A stretch of 26,225 bases of DNA from a virus, in IMG/VR virus record IMGVR_UViG_3300042154_001914, positions 1 through 26,225 of that record, one strand, 5' to 3'. This document shows positions 15,074-21,997 of the stretch, piece after piece. The notes under the pieces were generated by a model. The model had not been told where the DNA came from and did no database searches. It saw only the letters and a program-made list of their open reading frames with translations. The first letter of the stretch is position 1, and every line of letters starts with the position of its first letter. The position numbers were made by a program, and so were the translations under genes.

Positions 15074-15495
15074 AGTTCTTTAATTTTAGCTTGCAACTTC
15101 TCAAACTGAATTTTCATTTCATTATACCTACCTAACAATAAAAAGTAAGTATCTTTTTGTTCTTTAATCTTTTGTAAATAAAGTAAACTATCCATTAACT
15201 CCTCAGATAAATGTTCGTAAAAGTCATCTGTATTATTTTCTTCAAGTGTAGTATTGTATTTCTTAATGCCAATTTCTGAACGTTTTTTAAATTTATCTAC
15301 AATTTGAGTAACAATTTTATCCTCTTTAGGTTCGTTATTTCGTATATGAAAATCTAATAAACTCCAAGTTGAATAAGTTCCAACTGGGTTAGATATGTCA
15401 CCTACTAAAACTCTACCTATAAAAACTTTATCATTCAATTCCTCAACTTGTATTATTAAATCACTTGAACAATGTTCTGCTATAATATTTTTCAT
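15067..15495 (-). CDS. Phage protein with MazG-like C-terminal helical domain (142 aa)
   Basis: The N-terminal ~60 residues are beta-rich (LIIQVEELNDKVFIGRVLVG). The region from about 65 to 115 contains FKKRSEIGIKKYNTTL and DFYEHLSEELMDSLLYLQKI, a motif set that I recall from many phage proteins of the all-alpha MazG-like/dNTP-phosphohydrolase type, with EELMD in place of a metal-binding E-x-x-x-D. A role in nucleotide pool clean-up is possible but the usual EExxE motif is not obvious. A MazG-like enzyme lies two genes upstream, so the pair may act on different nucleotides. Start is 1 nt after the previous stop. Confidence 0.6.
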   Translation of the reverse strand: MKNIIAEHCSSDLIIQVEELNDKVFIGRVLVGDISNPVGTYSTWSLLDFHIRNNEPKEDKIVTQIVDKFKKRSEIGIKKYNTTLEENNTDDFYEHLSEELMDSLLYLQKIKEQKDTYFLLLGRYNEMKIQFEKLQAKIKELC

Positions 15496-15496
15496 A

Positions 15497-15667
15497 TTAA
15501 TATCTTTTTTCCATTATCTTAAATAAATCCGAACTACCTAAGCAATAAGAATTTTTACTCATTTTAATCAATTCTTGTTTTGCTTTCTCATCTAGTTTAT
15601 GCCTTTCAACAAAACTATCAATGTCCTCTAAAATAGTTTTAGACGTTGTTTCCTTTAGTTTTTTCAT
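15497..15667 (-). CDS. Small helical protein (56 aa)
   Basis: ATG at 15667 to TAA at 15497 gives MKKLKETTSKTILEDIDSFV and then a Lys/Glu-rich helix and SSDLFKIMEKRY. It overlaps the previous gene by 29 nt and ends 1 nt before the next ATG. I recognise no function. Composition and fit in the operon support it. Confidence 0.6.
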   Translation of the reverse strand: MKKLKETTSKTILEDIDSFVERHKLDEKAKQELIKMSKNSYCLGSSDLFKIMEKRY

Positions 15668-15764
15668 TGATGTAAATTTTAATCATTGATTCTATTGATT
15701 GGTTCATATATTTTTCTCCGTTTTCTCTAAACCAAAGAAAAAAATCTAGTAATTCCTTTTCCAT
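15639..15764 (-). CDS. Small protein (41 aa)
   Basis: The 41-residue product MEKELLDFFLWFRENGEKYM continues with an amphipathic helix (SIESMIKIYINE). Similar tiny proteins of the form 'E-L-L-x-F-x-x-W/F' are common in flavobacterial phages, from recall, with no assigned role. It shares one base with the MazG-like stop (TAATG) and overlaps the next gene by 29 nt. Confidence 0.58.
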   Translation of the reverse strand: MEKELLDFFLWFRENGEKYMNQSIESMIKIYINEKTKGNNV

Positions 15765-16057
15765 TAATCTTTTATAAAATTACCATTTTCCGTACGTCCA
15801 GTCCTATTCTTAATCTCATCGTAAGCACTTTCTAAACACTTATCAAAATCGTGTCCTAATTGATTAGCTAAAATAATTAAAACCACCGCACAATCTCCAA
15901 TTGCATCTATTTGCTCGTAGGGATCCTTATCTAAAATTGACAATAAAAGCTCGTTACTTTCCTCCTGTAGCTTACTATATTGTTTTAAAGCATTTTCATT
16001 ATGTAGCAAATTCCTTGCCTCACCCCATTCTAATACTTTCTCTTTAATGTTTTTCAT
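15764..16057 (-). CDS. MazG-like nucleotide pyrophosphohydrolase
   Basis: The 97-aa all-helical product has the family metal-binding pattern: QEESNELLLSIL with Glu32, Glu33 and Glu36, then QIDAIGDCAVVLIILANQ with Asp51 and Asp55. MazG-type enzymes cleave (d)NTPs to (d)NMP and pyrophosphate; in phages they adjust nucleotide pools or blunt host alarmone signalling. The single-domain length is normal for phage forms. It is linked to the membrane peptide before it by ATGA and to the next tiny gene by TAATG. Confidence 0.83.
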   Translation of the reverse strand: MKNIKEKVLEWGEARNLLHNENALKQYSKLQEESNELLLSILDKDPYEQIDAIGDCAVVLIILANQLGHDFDKCLESAYDEIKNRTGRTENGNFIKD

Positions 16058-16230
16058 AATTTTCTTTCTTTTTTAATTTCTTTATACGAATATTTAATTG
16101 TTGATGCAAAGTCTATAATTGACTTTACAAAGAATATATAAAATATCCAATCTATATTAAATTTATAAGCTAATAAAGTTATTATTATAGATAACCCTAG
16201 TGTTAATTCTTCAAATTGATGTTCTTTCAT
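16054..16230 (-). CDS. Small membrane protein (58 aa)
   Basis: ATG at 16230 to TGA at 16054 encodes 58 residues with a hydrophobic core LTLGLSIIITLLAYKF and a second hydrophobic stretch IDWIFYIFFVKSIID, suggesting two short membrane passes, followed by a Lys-rich tail (KEIKKERKL). ATGA overlap with the MazG-like gene and 13 nt spacing from the nuclease gene make it a real operon member. The function is unknown; a host-membrane interaction is possible. Confidence 0.65.
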   Translation of the reverse strand: MKEHQFEELTLGLSIIITLLAYKFNIDWIFYIFFVKSIIDFASTIKYSYKEIKKERKL

Positions 16231-16243
16231 AATCTGTTTAGTT

Positions 16244-16609
16244 TTATTCGGCTAATATAACTATTTTTTTGAATTCGTCAAGTGATCTAACTAAAAAATA
16301 TTTATGTCCTTCCAAAGTTACTATATTTTCAAATTCTTTTTGCTTATCTGATTGCTTACCTTTGTAATCTTTAAGCTCTATAAAGTATGTTTTACCTTTA
16401 TTAAGTACAATCAAATCACTTACACCAGCTAAAACTCCTGATTTAATATATTTTGAATTATTTCTTGTTGCTTCATTTGGTACTGAAAAACAAATTATGT
16501 TATTTTTTCTACAATAATCTACAATTTCAACTTGAATTGTAAACTCTGACTTGTTGCTTAATGCCTTAATTTTACTCTCACTCATCTTTTTTATGCTTTC
16601 TAACTTCAT
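16244..16609 (-). CDS. VRR-NUC domain nuclease
   Basis: The 121-aa product carries the VRR-NUC (PD-(D/E)xK) pattern: FTIQVEIVDYCRKNNI, AGVSDLIVLNKGKTYFIELK with Asp65, Glu78 and Lys80, then KGKQSDKQKEFEN and a GHKYFLVRSLDEF ending. These stand-alone phage VRR-NUC proteins are thought to be structure-specific endonucleases acting on replication or recombination intermediates, for example Holliday-like junctions. It is the first gene after the octamer array and follows the primase-helicase and SF2 helicase, so a replication-fork role fits. The first octamer copy is directly before the ATG. Confidence 0.88.
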   Translation of the reverse strand: MKLESIKKMSESKIKALSNKSEFTIQVEIVDYCRKNNIICFSVPNEATRNNSKYIKSGVLAGVSDLIVLNKGKTYFIELKDYKGKQSDKQKEFENIVTLEGHKYFLVRSLDEFKKIVILAE

Positions 16610-16610
16610 T

Positions 16611-16878
16611 TTGTAACCTTTTTATGTTTTGTAACTTATTGATTTTCACTACTTGTAACCTTGTAACCTTGTAACCTTGTCGTTTTAAAACTATTTTCTA
16701 TAAATATAATATATGTCATTATGTATGATGTGATGTAATATATATGTTTTCTATAATACTTTTATTCTAATATTTTAGGTTACAAGGTTACAAAGTAGTT
16801 TATTTATTTGATTTGTAATAACTTAAGGTGTAACCTTTTTGTTTTTTTTTAGGTTACAAAAAGGTTACAAGGTTACAA
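16611..16878. repeat. Octamer array TTGTAACC / GGTTACAA, candidate replication origin
   Basis: This 270-nt gene-free stretch holds nine perfect octamers. In forward (plus) orientation TTGTAACC is at 16611, 16653, 16661 and 16669, the last three head-to-tail with no spacer; in reverse, GGTTACAA is at 16778, 16786, 16852, 16863 and 16871. Variants lie at 16629 (TTGTAACT) and 16828. Between the two groups, 16681-16770 is almost pure A/T. Iterons flanking an A/T-rich unwinding zone beside replication genes is the layout of an initiator-bound origin. The two arms can also form a long hairpin. No ORF of note crosses it. Confidence 0.68.
16829..16869. repeat. 13-bp perfect inverted repeat within the array
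   Basis: TGTAACCTTTTTG (16829-16841) and CAAAAAGGTTACA (16857-16869) are exact inverted copies separated by 15 nt. It is not followed by a T run in the direction of transcription, so it is a poor terminator and better read as a protein-binding or cruciform site. Confidence 0.7.
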
Positions 16879-16879
16879 A

Positions 16880-19063
16880 TCAAAACGGTGGTTCGTTATT
16901 GTTTTTCATAAATTCAAATTCTTTATACAATTTATATCCTTTCTTAACTTTTCCCATATAACGATATAGTTTTATTTCCATTTTGTGTTTAGTAACTAAT
17001 CTTTTAATATCGTATTTACTTAGTTGTGTTTTGAATTTTATAGACATATAATCCATTATCTCACCTTGATTTAGGATTACTTCATTTATAAAATTTTCGC
17101 TTTGTTCAATCGAAAATTCAGTAAAAAATAAATCTTCAAAAATATCAATCTCTAAATTCGCTGTTGTATTTTCGTTTAGGTAGTCTATATCTTCTTTGCT
17201 AAATATCCTAAATTCAAAATTATCTTTATACATTGTATATGCACATTTTAGTAAAGCATCTTTATTAAACGCTTTTGCTCGTTCATAATCAACTGAATTA
17301 AATTCTATTGGTAAAATTCTTCTATTTCCTGTTTCGTCCTTTAAAACAGCTGAATCGTTTGTTGTGCCACAAAGCATAGTTCTTCTTTTTAAGTCAACAT
17401 CTAAATGACCATAAGGAAGTCTAACAGTTATTTTATTTTTTTCTGTTATTTTTTTAAAGTTTTTTACGTCCTTTCCTGCCATTCCGCCAAACTCATCATT
17501 TAACATTATTAAAGATGTAGCCATTCTTTTCATTACATCTTTACCAGCTTCTTCCATGCTTTCATCAATAAAGTATTTTCTTAATTCTAATGGTAAAATG
17601 TTTCTAAAAAATGATGTTTTTCCGCTCGCTTGTTTGCCACATAAAACTAGAACTAATGGGCTAACCTCTTCGTGTTCGTATGGAGCATTCCAATTGTGTA
17701 TAGCACCGACTAACCATTTTCTTAAAACCCATCTATTAAAAATATTAAACGGTTGAATTAAATCTGCGTATTCGTCTATTTCGTTCCCTGTTATTTCTGT
17801 GTTATTATTTTTAAAATAGTCATCAATAGGATTATAACTTAATGATTTTGAATTAAATATAAGTTGTCTTACATCTGTTCCACTTACTTTAAAATCAAAA
17901 TATTTCTTTGCGTGAACGGTTATTGTATTAATAATTTCATCGTTTAATATTTCGTTACCAATTTCCATTAATTGGTTAAAATCATTTTTAATTATCGGAT
18001 AGTTTTCTTTTATAAAATTGTCTAGTTTGACCGTTTCATTATTCTCATCTTCTATATTTTTAACAAAATTTTCTTTTGAATCAATTAACTGCTGAATGAA
18101 TTTTTTATCTGTTGTTGTTGTTCCTAAAACTTCTAATGTTTTAATTACACTTTCAGGAGTTTGAATACTTCCATTTGCTTTTCCTACTGCAACTCTTTTA
18201 ATTATTTTCTTTGAAGTTTCAGAATAAAGTTCGCATCCAGCTTGCTTAGCATAATGATAAAATGTAGAAATATTTATAGTTCCTTTTTTACAAAATTTAC
18301 TATATTGTTTTTCAATTCTTTTAGCATCGTATTTAGAACCGTTTTGACAAATAGCTTTAAAATAATCTAATCCATTTATTCCGAATTCAGAACCAATAGC
18401 GAAACCAATATCACAAAACTTTTTATAATCGTCTTCGCAAAGGTCTATATTTCTACTTTTAATTTGATCTATAATATATGAAAAGTCATCCTGAGCAAAA
18501 AAGAATGTTTCTTTTTTTATTTCTTTCTTTTGTTTTTTAGCTACAAACTTTGATGATTTTTCATTAACATAAATGTCAATATCATATGATATGTATCTAA
18601 GCCTTGAAGCATCTTTACAGGATTGATCAATATCTACATTAAACATATCAGAATAATATTGAGCTAATCCATGAAACGATTCAATAAATAATTCAGGATT
18701 TATTTTGACAAATACGACTAAGCCAGTACCACTAACAGAACGATTTGAACACATTGTGTATTTATCTTCATCTATACGTTTACGAAGTTCTGTATCTACA
18801 ACATCATCAATATCAATTAAAATTAATCCGTTCATTTCTTCAACATTTGCAACTGAACGACCGCCTTGTTTCTGTGTACAACTTCCAGTTATTGCAGGTA
18901 ATTGAGATTTAAAACTATTGTAGATTACTTTATCCTTTATGTTTGCTCTTGCGTTAAAAATCAATCCTTGATGGTCTCCGTTTTTTACTAATTCTACATA
19001 TTTATCAAAATCAATTTTGATGTTATCTTTTTCGAAATGTGTTTTATACTTACTGAATATCAT
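16880..19063 (-). CDS. Primase-helicase (BT4734-type primase, PriCT-2, VirE ATPase)
   Basis: The 727-aa product combines an N-terminal primase-like domain (GLILIDIDDVVD with Asp84/Asp86, SVSGTG at 109-114, and DASRLRYISYD at 151-161, matching archaeo-eukaryotic primase motifs), a PriCT-2-like linker (about 215-275: KKFCDIGFAIGSEFGINGLD) and a C-terminal VirE/D5-type ATPase with Walker A GKQASGKT near 476-483, a MLNDEFGGM Walker B-like stretch and CGTTNDSAVLKD sensor. It should both prime and unwind phage DNA. Its last residues, NNNEPPF, resemble the SSB acidic tip. The start overlaps the helicase stop by 14 nt; the gene ends against the octamer array. Confidence 0.88.
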   Translation of the reverse strand: MIFSKYKTHFEKDNIKIDFDKYVELVKNGDHQGLIFNARANIKDKVIYNSFKSQLPAITGSCTQKQGGRSVANVEEMNGLILIDIDDVVDTELRKRIDEDKYTMCSNRSVSGTGLVVFVKINPELFIESFHGLAQYYSDMFNVDIDQSCKDASRLRYISYDIDIYVNEKSSKFVAKKQKKEIKKETFFFAQDDFSYIIDQIKSRNIDLCEDDYKKFCDIGFAIGSEFGINGLDYFKAICQNGSKYDAKRIEKQYSKFCKKGTINISTFYHYAKQAGCELYSETSKKIIKRVAVGKANGSIQTPESVIKTLEVLGTTTTDKKFIQQLIDSKENFVKNIEDENNETVKLDNFIKENYPIIKNDFNQLMEIGNEILNDEIINTITVHAKKYFDFKVSGTDVRQLIFNSKSLSYNPIDDYFKNNNTEITGNEIDEYADLIQPFNIFNRWVLRKWLVGAIHNWNAPYEHEEVSPLVLVLCGKQASGKTSFFRNILPLELRKYFIDESMEEAGKDVMKRMATSLIMLNDEFGGMAGKDVKNFKKITEKNKITVRLPYGHLDVDLKRRTMLCGTTNDSAVLKDETGNRRILPIEFNSVDYERAKAFNKDALLKCAYTMYKDNFEFRIFSKEDIDYLNENTTANLEIDIFEDLFFTEFSIEQSENFINEVILNQGEIMDYMSIKFKTQLSKYDIKRLVTKHKMEIKLYRYMGKVKKGYKLYKEFEFMKNNNEPPF

Positions 19064-20621
19064 ACTTTTGTTTTAATTTTGTTAATACTGTATCTCTTTG
19101 TTTTATCCATGTTCTGTTTGATGATGATTCTAAATCGGATTGTATTATTTTCCAATACCCTTTTTTAACTGTTGTTTCTAAAAAACGATGAACACCTCCG
19201 TTTAAATTTCTTTGAAATTGTGCTTTATCTACATTGTCAAATTTTCGGACAGCCTGCGAAGTTAAAACTTTTAAAGCGAAAATCTTTCCTTTTCCTTCCG
19301 AGTATCTAATTATTTTATCAATATCAATACCAACTGTATTTACTTTTACTGCAATTCTGTTTAATATTTCTACATCTTTTATCTCGCAGTTATTGAACTC
19401 ACAAGCCTTACATAAACAAGCCTTTATATTCATTAATTGACCGCAATTTTCACAATCTTTTGTTTCTTCTTCGGGTGCTTCTTTTTTAGGCTTGTAATCT
19501 CCTTTACACCAAAATTTATCGTTCCAATCAAAATCTTCTGACCATCTACCTAGTCTTTGAATATTTGTTCCGCCATCAATTACAATAAATTTATCTTTAA
19601 ATACTTTATCTGTAGTTCGTGAACCTCTACCTACTATTTGAATCCATAAAGATAATGAAGATACTCGCCTAGCAACTATTATACATTCAACATCTGTAAC
19701 ATCAAAACCTTTGGTAAAACATCCAACATTAAATAAAACAGATCCTGGAGTATCTCTAAATTTATCTACTGTTTCTTTTCTGCTAAATTCAGTCCAATTC
19801 ATACTATCATACATAAATGTATTTTCAATTTCAGCTTTTAAAAATTGATTAAATAAAAGAATATTTAGGTTTGTATCTTGCGTAAAAATTAGAGTTTTTT
19901 TTCCTTTACAGAATTGTAAGTAATTTTGTAAAACATCCATTTGAAATTTAACATCAAAAACTTCTTCTGAATTAGATACCTCTCCAAATGAATCGAATTT
20001 AAAATCATTCTCATCTACTGGAATAATATAATTTTCATCAGGAACTAAAAAGCCACGCTCTATTAATTTAGAAATCGGAATACCTGTAATAATATCTTCA
20101 AAAATATCAGACAAATAAAAATCTTTTTTAAATTCAATTCTCCTTTCTAAATGTTCTTTATACATTTTTTTATCTTCAAAATCATAGAAGTATTTATCAA
20201 CTCTATTAGATACTGGAGTAGCTGTAAATCCTATTATTTTACAAGTTGCTATTTTTAATATTTGCTCATAACATAAAATATGACATTCGTCAATGATTAT
20301 TAAATCAAAGTCGTTTATCATTTCGGGAGTTTTTTTAATCCTTGATCTTAAAGTCTGAGCCATTGAAATAATAATTTTGTCTTTTGATATTTCTTTGTCT
20401 TTAGCTTCAAATGTTCCAGCACCTTTAATATGGTTTGATGTCTGAATAACTAACTCCGAACTATCAACAAGTATTAAAACACGTCCTTCATAGTTTTCTG
20501 CTAATTCTGAAAAAATAACCGTTTTTCCTCCTCCAGTTGCGAGTTGAACACATATTTTTTTGTGGTGGTTTTGATTTATTTTATCTAATAAATCTTTTTG
20601 GTAATCTCTTAAAATCCTCAT
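19050..20621 (-). CDS. SF2 DEAD/DEAH-type DNA helicase
   Basis: The 523-aa product begins MRILRDYQKDLLDKINQ with a Q-like motif, Walker A ATGGGKT at 28-34, Walker B DECH at 111-114, TATP at 133-136, and motif VI QIVGRGSR at 328-335. A cysteine cluster DCENCG...LCKACE (about 389-408) is probably a zinc ribbon. These are UvrB/ResIII-type superfamily 2 helicases that remodel forked DNA, common in phage replication modules. The ATG at 20621 is preferred over an upstream in-frame ATG at 20663, because the latter lies in a terminator-like hairpin. A leader RNA structure precedes the gene, so its expression is probably regulated. Confidence 0.88.
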   Translation of the reverse strand: MRILRDYQKDLLDKINQNHHKKICVQLATGGGKTVIFSELAENYEGRVLILVDSSELVIQTSNHIKGAGTFEAKDKEISKDKIIISMAQTLRSRIKKTPEMINDFDLIIIDECHILCYEQILKIATCKIIGFTATPVSNRVDKYFYDFEDKKMYKEHLERRIEFKKDFYLSDIFEDIITGIPISKLIERGFLVPDENYIIPVDENDFKFDSFGEVSNSEEVFDVKFQMDVLQNYLQFCKGKKTLIFTQDTNLNILLFNQFLKAEIENTFMYDSMNWTEFSRKETVDKFRDTPGSVLFNVGCFTKGFDVTDVECIIVARRVSSLSLWIQIVGRGSRTTDKVFKDKFIVIDGGTNIQRLGRWSEDFDWNDKFWCKGDYKPKKEAPEEETKDCENCGQLMNIKACLCKACEFNNCEIKDVEILNRIAVKVNTVGIDIDKIIRYSEGKGKIFALKVLTSQAVRKFDNVDKAQFQRNLNGGVHRFLETTVKKGYWKIIQSDLESSSNRTWIKQRDTVLTKLKQKYDIQ

Positions 20622-20626
20622 ACAAT

Positions 20627-20670
20627 AAAAAACCCCATAAATCGGAGGTCGCTGTCTCGTCATTACGGGG
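20627..20670 (-). terminator. Terminator/attenuator hairpin just before the helicase start
   Basis: On the minus strand CCCCGTAA pairs with TTATGGGG (8 bp with one G-U) around a 22-nt loop and is followed by TTTTTT. The T run ends about 6 nt before the helicase ATG, so unregulated termination here would silence the gene. Confidence 0.72.
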
Positions 20671-20705
20671 AGTTTATAAAATTTCTATAAGTGTCAGCGA
20701 CAACA
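20627..20705 (-). ncRNA. Structured leader RNA with possible pseudoknot upstream of helicase
   Basis: In transcript order: GTCGCTG (20701-20695), the stem arm CCCCGTAA (20670-20663), CAGCGAC (20654-20648) and the stem arm TTATGGGG (20640-20633). The two 7-mers are perfect complements and each is separated by one arm of the terminator, so the two helices cross. Either a pseudoknot or a switch between two structures results, which is an attenuator-like layout. A -7-like promoter box at 20712-20719 would begin transcription shortly upstream. Confidence 0.45.
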
Positions 20706-20711
20706 CGAGTG

Positions 20712-20719
20712 TAAAGATA
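20712..20719 (-). promoter_or_regulatory. Promoter-like -7 box TATCTTTA
   Basis: Minus-strand TATCTTTA differs from the Bacteroidota TAnnTTTG box only at the last base. No TTG is found 19-20 nt upstream (GTT/AGT instead), so it is weaker than the 25509-25538 promoter. It would start a ~85-nt leader before the helicase gene. Confidence 0.4.
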
Positions 20720-20911
20720 CTAAATATATTTATTATAAACTCTTTTTTTATAAACTTTCACTCTTTTTTTTCTACTATCTCTAATTTTCTGCTGTTCGTT
20801 CCTACTTTTTTGGTCAAATTGTAGCATTGATTTTTGTTGTTGGATCATATTAGCTTCGTGAACGCTGTATGTTTGACAGGAAAATAGTAAGAAAATTATA
20901 AGGTATTTCAT
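20720..20911 (-). CDS. Small lipoprotein-like protein (63 aa)
   Basis: The 63-aa product begins MKYLIIFLLFSCQTYSVHE: a Lys, a hydrophobic stretch and LFSC resembling a lipobox with Cys12 as the lipid site. The rest is short, Gln/Lys/Arg-rich and strongly basic at the end (SRKKRVKVYKKRVYNKYI). If processed it would be a small outer or inner membrane-anchored peptide, as in phage superinfection-exclusion or Rz1-like factors, but no family is recognised. It lies between two terminators, separate from the operon flow. The start is 17 nt past the T run of the previous terminator. Confidence 0.55.
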   Translation of the reverse strand: MKYLIIFLLFSCQTYSVHEANMIQQQKSMLQFDQKSRNEQQKIRDSRKKRVKVYKKRVYNKYI

Positions 20912-20927
20912 AGAATGTAAAGGTAAT

Positions 20928-20958
20928 AAAAAAAGCCTACTAAATTAATAGTAGACTT
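20928..20958 (-). terminator. Rho-independent terminator downstream of the small-gene block
   Basis: Minus-strand AAGTCTAC pairs with GTAGGCTT (8 bp with one G-U) across a 10-nt loop and is followed by a T run. It ends the early operon of small genes at 21033-25483. Confidence 0.85.
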
Positions 20959-21032
20959 AAAAACAAGCCCCCCTGAGCGTGTACCAGGTTAACAATATCT
21001 ATTTCGAAATTCAATATTGAAGGAGTAAGCTG
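20928..21032 (-). ncRNA. Candidate ~105-nt phage small RNA
   Basis: A Bacteroidota-type promoter (21039-21069) predicts a start immediately after the stop codon of the 41-aa gene, and the RNA would end at the terminator at 20928-20958. Inside are a 7-bp hairpin stem (CAATATT...GATATTG), and a GC-rich block GGTACACGCTCAGGGGGG that stands out from the A/T-rich surroundings and can form a 5-bp hairpin. There is no credible ORF. It may alternatively be the 3' UTR of the early operon. Confidence 0.4.
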
Positions 21033-21158
21033 TTAAGACAAAGATATTTCTAATCCGCTAATATTCCAAACAAATTTTCCACTTTCAAATTGAATTAAAG
21101 CGTAGTTACCTTCTTTCTTTATAATTGAATACCACTTATTATTAATTAATACATTCAT
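21033..21158 (-). CDS. Small protein (41 aa)
   Basis: ATG at 21158 to TAA at 21033 encodes MNVLINNKWYSIIKKEGNYA and continues LIQFESGKFVWNISGLEI, a compact beta-hairpin-like sequence. It overlaps the upstream gene by 17 nt. No family is recognised. Its last codons overlap a promoter-like sequence for the RNA that follows. Confidence 0.58.
   Translation of the reverse strand: MNVLINNKWYSIIKKEGNYALIQFESGKFVWNISGLEISLS
21039..21069 (-). promoter_or_regulatory. Bacteroidota-type promoter at the end of a small gene
   Basis: The -7 box TATCTTTG (21039-21046) is a perfect TAnnTTTG and a TTG -33 element lies 20 nt upstream (21067-21069). Both lie inside the 3' end of the 41-aa gene, so coding use is possible; the position just before a terminator-bounded non-coding stretch supports promoter function. 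Confidence 0.45.
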
Positions 21159-21366
21159 TATTCACATATTTTTTTCGATAATTGGTTATATTATACGAAA
21201 AGTATTCCTTTTTGCAATGTTTTAACAAGACTTTAGCTTTAATCTTACTAGATTTACAGAATAGATTTTTAAAGTCTTTATTTCGCATATATGCAAGCCT
21301 GTGATTATTTGTAATTAATGGGTTACGTTTGACTGAATTTTCAAACTTTATTTCTTGATCTAACAT
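21142..21366 (-). CDS. Unknown basic protein (74 aa)
   Basis: A 74-aa Lys/Asn/Tyr-rich protein starting MLDQEIKFENSVKRNPLITN. Residues about 30-60 hold FKNLFCKSSKIKAKVLLKHC, which is basic and may be helical. It overlaps the upstream gene by 7 nt and the next gene by 17 nt. No function can be assigned. Confidence 0.55.
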   Translation of the reverse strand: MLDQEIKFENSVKRNPLITNNHRLAYMRNKDFKNLFCKSSKIKAKVLLKHCKKEYFSYNITNYRKKYVNNECIN

Positions 21367-21674
21367 AATTCATATTCTTTTAAAATTATTCTATATTTAT
21401 AACTATTTTTTATAGATTTTGTAAAATTAATATAATCATACCTTGATAGTTGTCTTTTAGAATTTCTTAATTGTATATTATAATTAAGAAATAAAATTTT
21501 AATATTACAATTTCGATAAACTAAAACATCATTGCTAAAATGATGGTGTATAAATGAAGCTATATTATATTCTTTTATTTTAGCTTTTTTAAATGAACTA
21601 AAACAAGTATCTATAAACATACTAGAATTTTCATATTCTAGATATTGTACTTTTAATTTTTCTATTAATTCCAT
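21360..21674 (-). CDS. Unknown protein (104 aa)
   Basis: The 104-aa product starts MELIEKLKVQYLEYENSSMF and contains FIHHHFSNDVLVYRNC and a Lys/Tyr/Asn-rich basic C-terminal half. It has no recognisable motif or membrane helix. It shares its first base with the previous stop (TAATG) and overlaps the next start by 7 nt. The extreme A/T content explains the Lys/Asn/Tyr bias. Confidence 0.55.
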   Translation of the reverse strand: MELIEKLKVQYLEYENSSMFIDTCFSSFKKAKIKEYNIASFIHHHFSNDVLVYRNCNIKILFLNYNIQLRNSKRQLSRYDYINFTKSIKNSYKYRIILKEYELC

Positions 21675-21997
21675 TATTCAACCTCTTTAAAGTTAGTTTC
21701 AATCCAATTCTCAAATGACATTGTGATATTATTCATTTGATCGGCAACTGCTTGCTTTTCGTTCTCAGGACACTTAAAGAAAATACTATTAATATTTTGA
21801 TTTAATGTTTTAATCATTTCTTTAGAATAATGTTCAGGAAATACTTTGTTTAACTCCTCACAATATTCGATAAAGATAGGTAAACAACCAGCCACTACAC
21901 ACGCTTTAACATCAAAGTTATGTTTATCAGACATATAAAGATCGTGTCTTAATTGCCTTTCAAGTTTGCGTTTTTCAACTATTAATTTTTTATTCAT
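21674..21997 (-). CDS. Unknown helical protein (107 aa)
   Basis: A 107-aa, mostly helical protein with a very basic N-terminus (MNKKLIVEKRKLERQLRHDL) and a C-terminal MSFENWIETNFKEVE. Two Cys (ACVVAGC) occur near residue 33-38 and another at CEEL. No family recognised. It begins with an ATGA overlap of the 37-aa gene. Confidence 0.55.
   Translation of the reverse strand: MNKKLIVEKRKLERQLRHDLYMSDKHNFDVKACVVAGCLPIFIEYCEELNKVFPEHYSKEMIKTLNQNINSIFFKCPENEKQAVADQMNNITMSFENWIETNFKEVE

Noticed and set aside
16611-16878. Octamer array as a CRISPR or a terminator
   Set aside because: Units are 8 bp with no regular spacers and both orientations are used; hairpins are not followed by T runs in the transcribed direction.
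19050-20663. Longer helicase start at 20663 (14 extra residues MTRQRPPIYGVFYC)
   Set aside because: The extra codons lie in a terminator-like hairpin and include its T run; the ATG at 20621 gives the normal helicase N-terminus.
20537-20824. Plus-strand open frame of 95 codons across the helicase leader
   Set aside because: It crosses a terminator and promoter region antisense to supported genes and has biased composition; regarded as chance.
20936-20943. TACCTTTA as a promoter for the lipoprotein-like gene
   Set aside because: No -33 element, located inside or next to the terminator T run, and would give a leaderless transcript; support is too weak.
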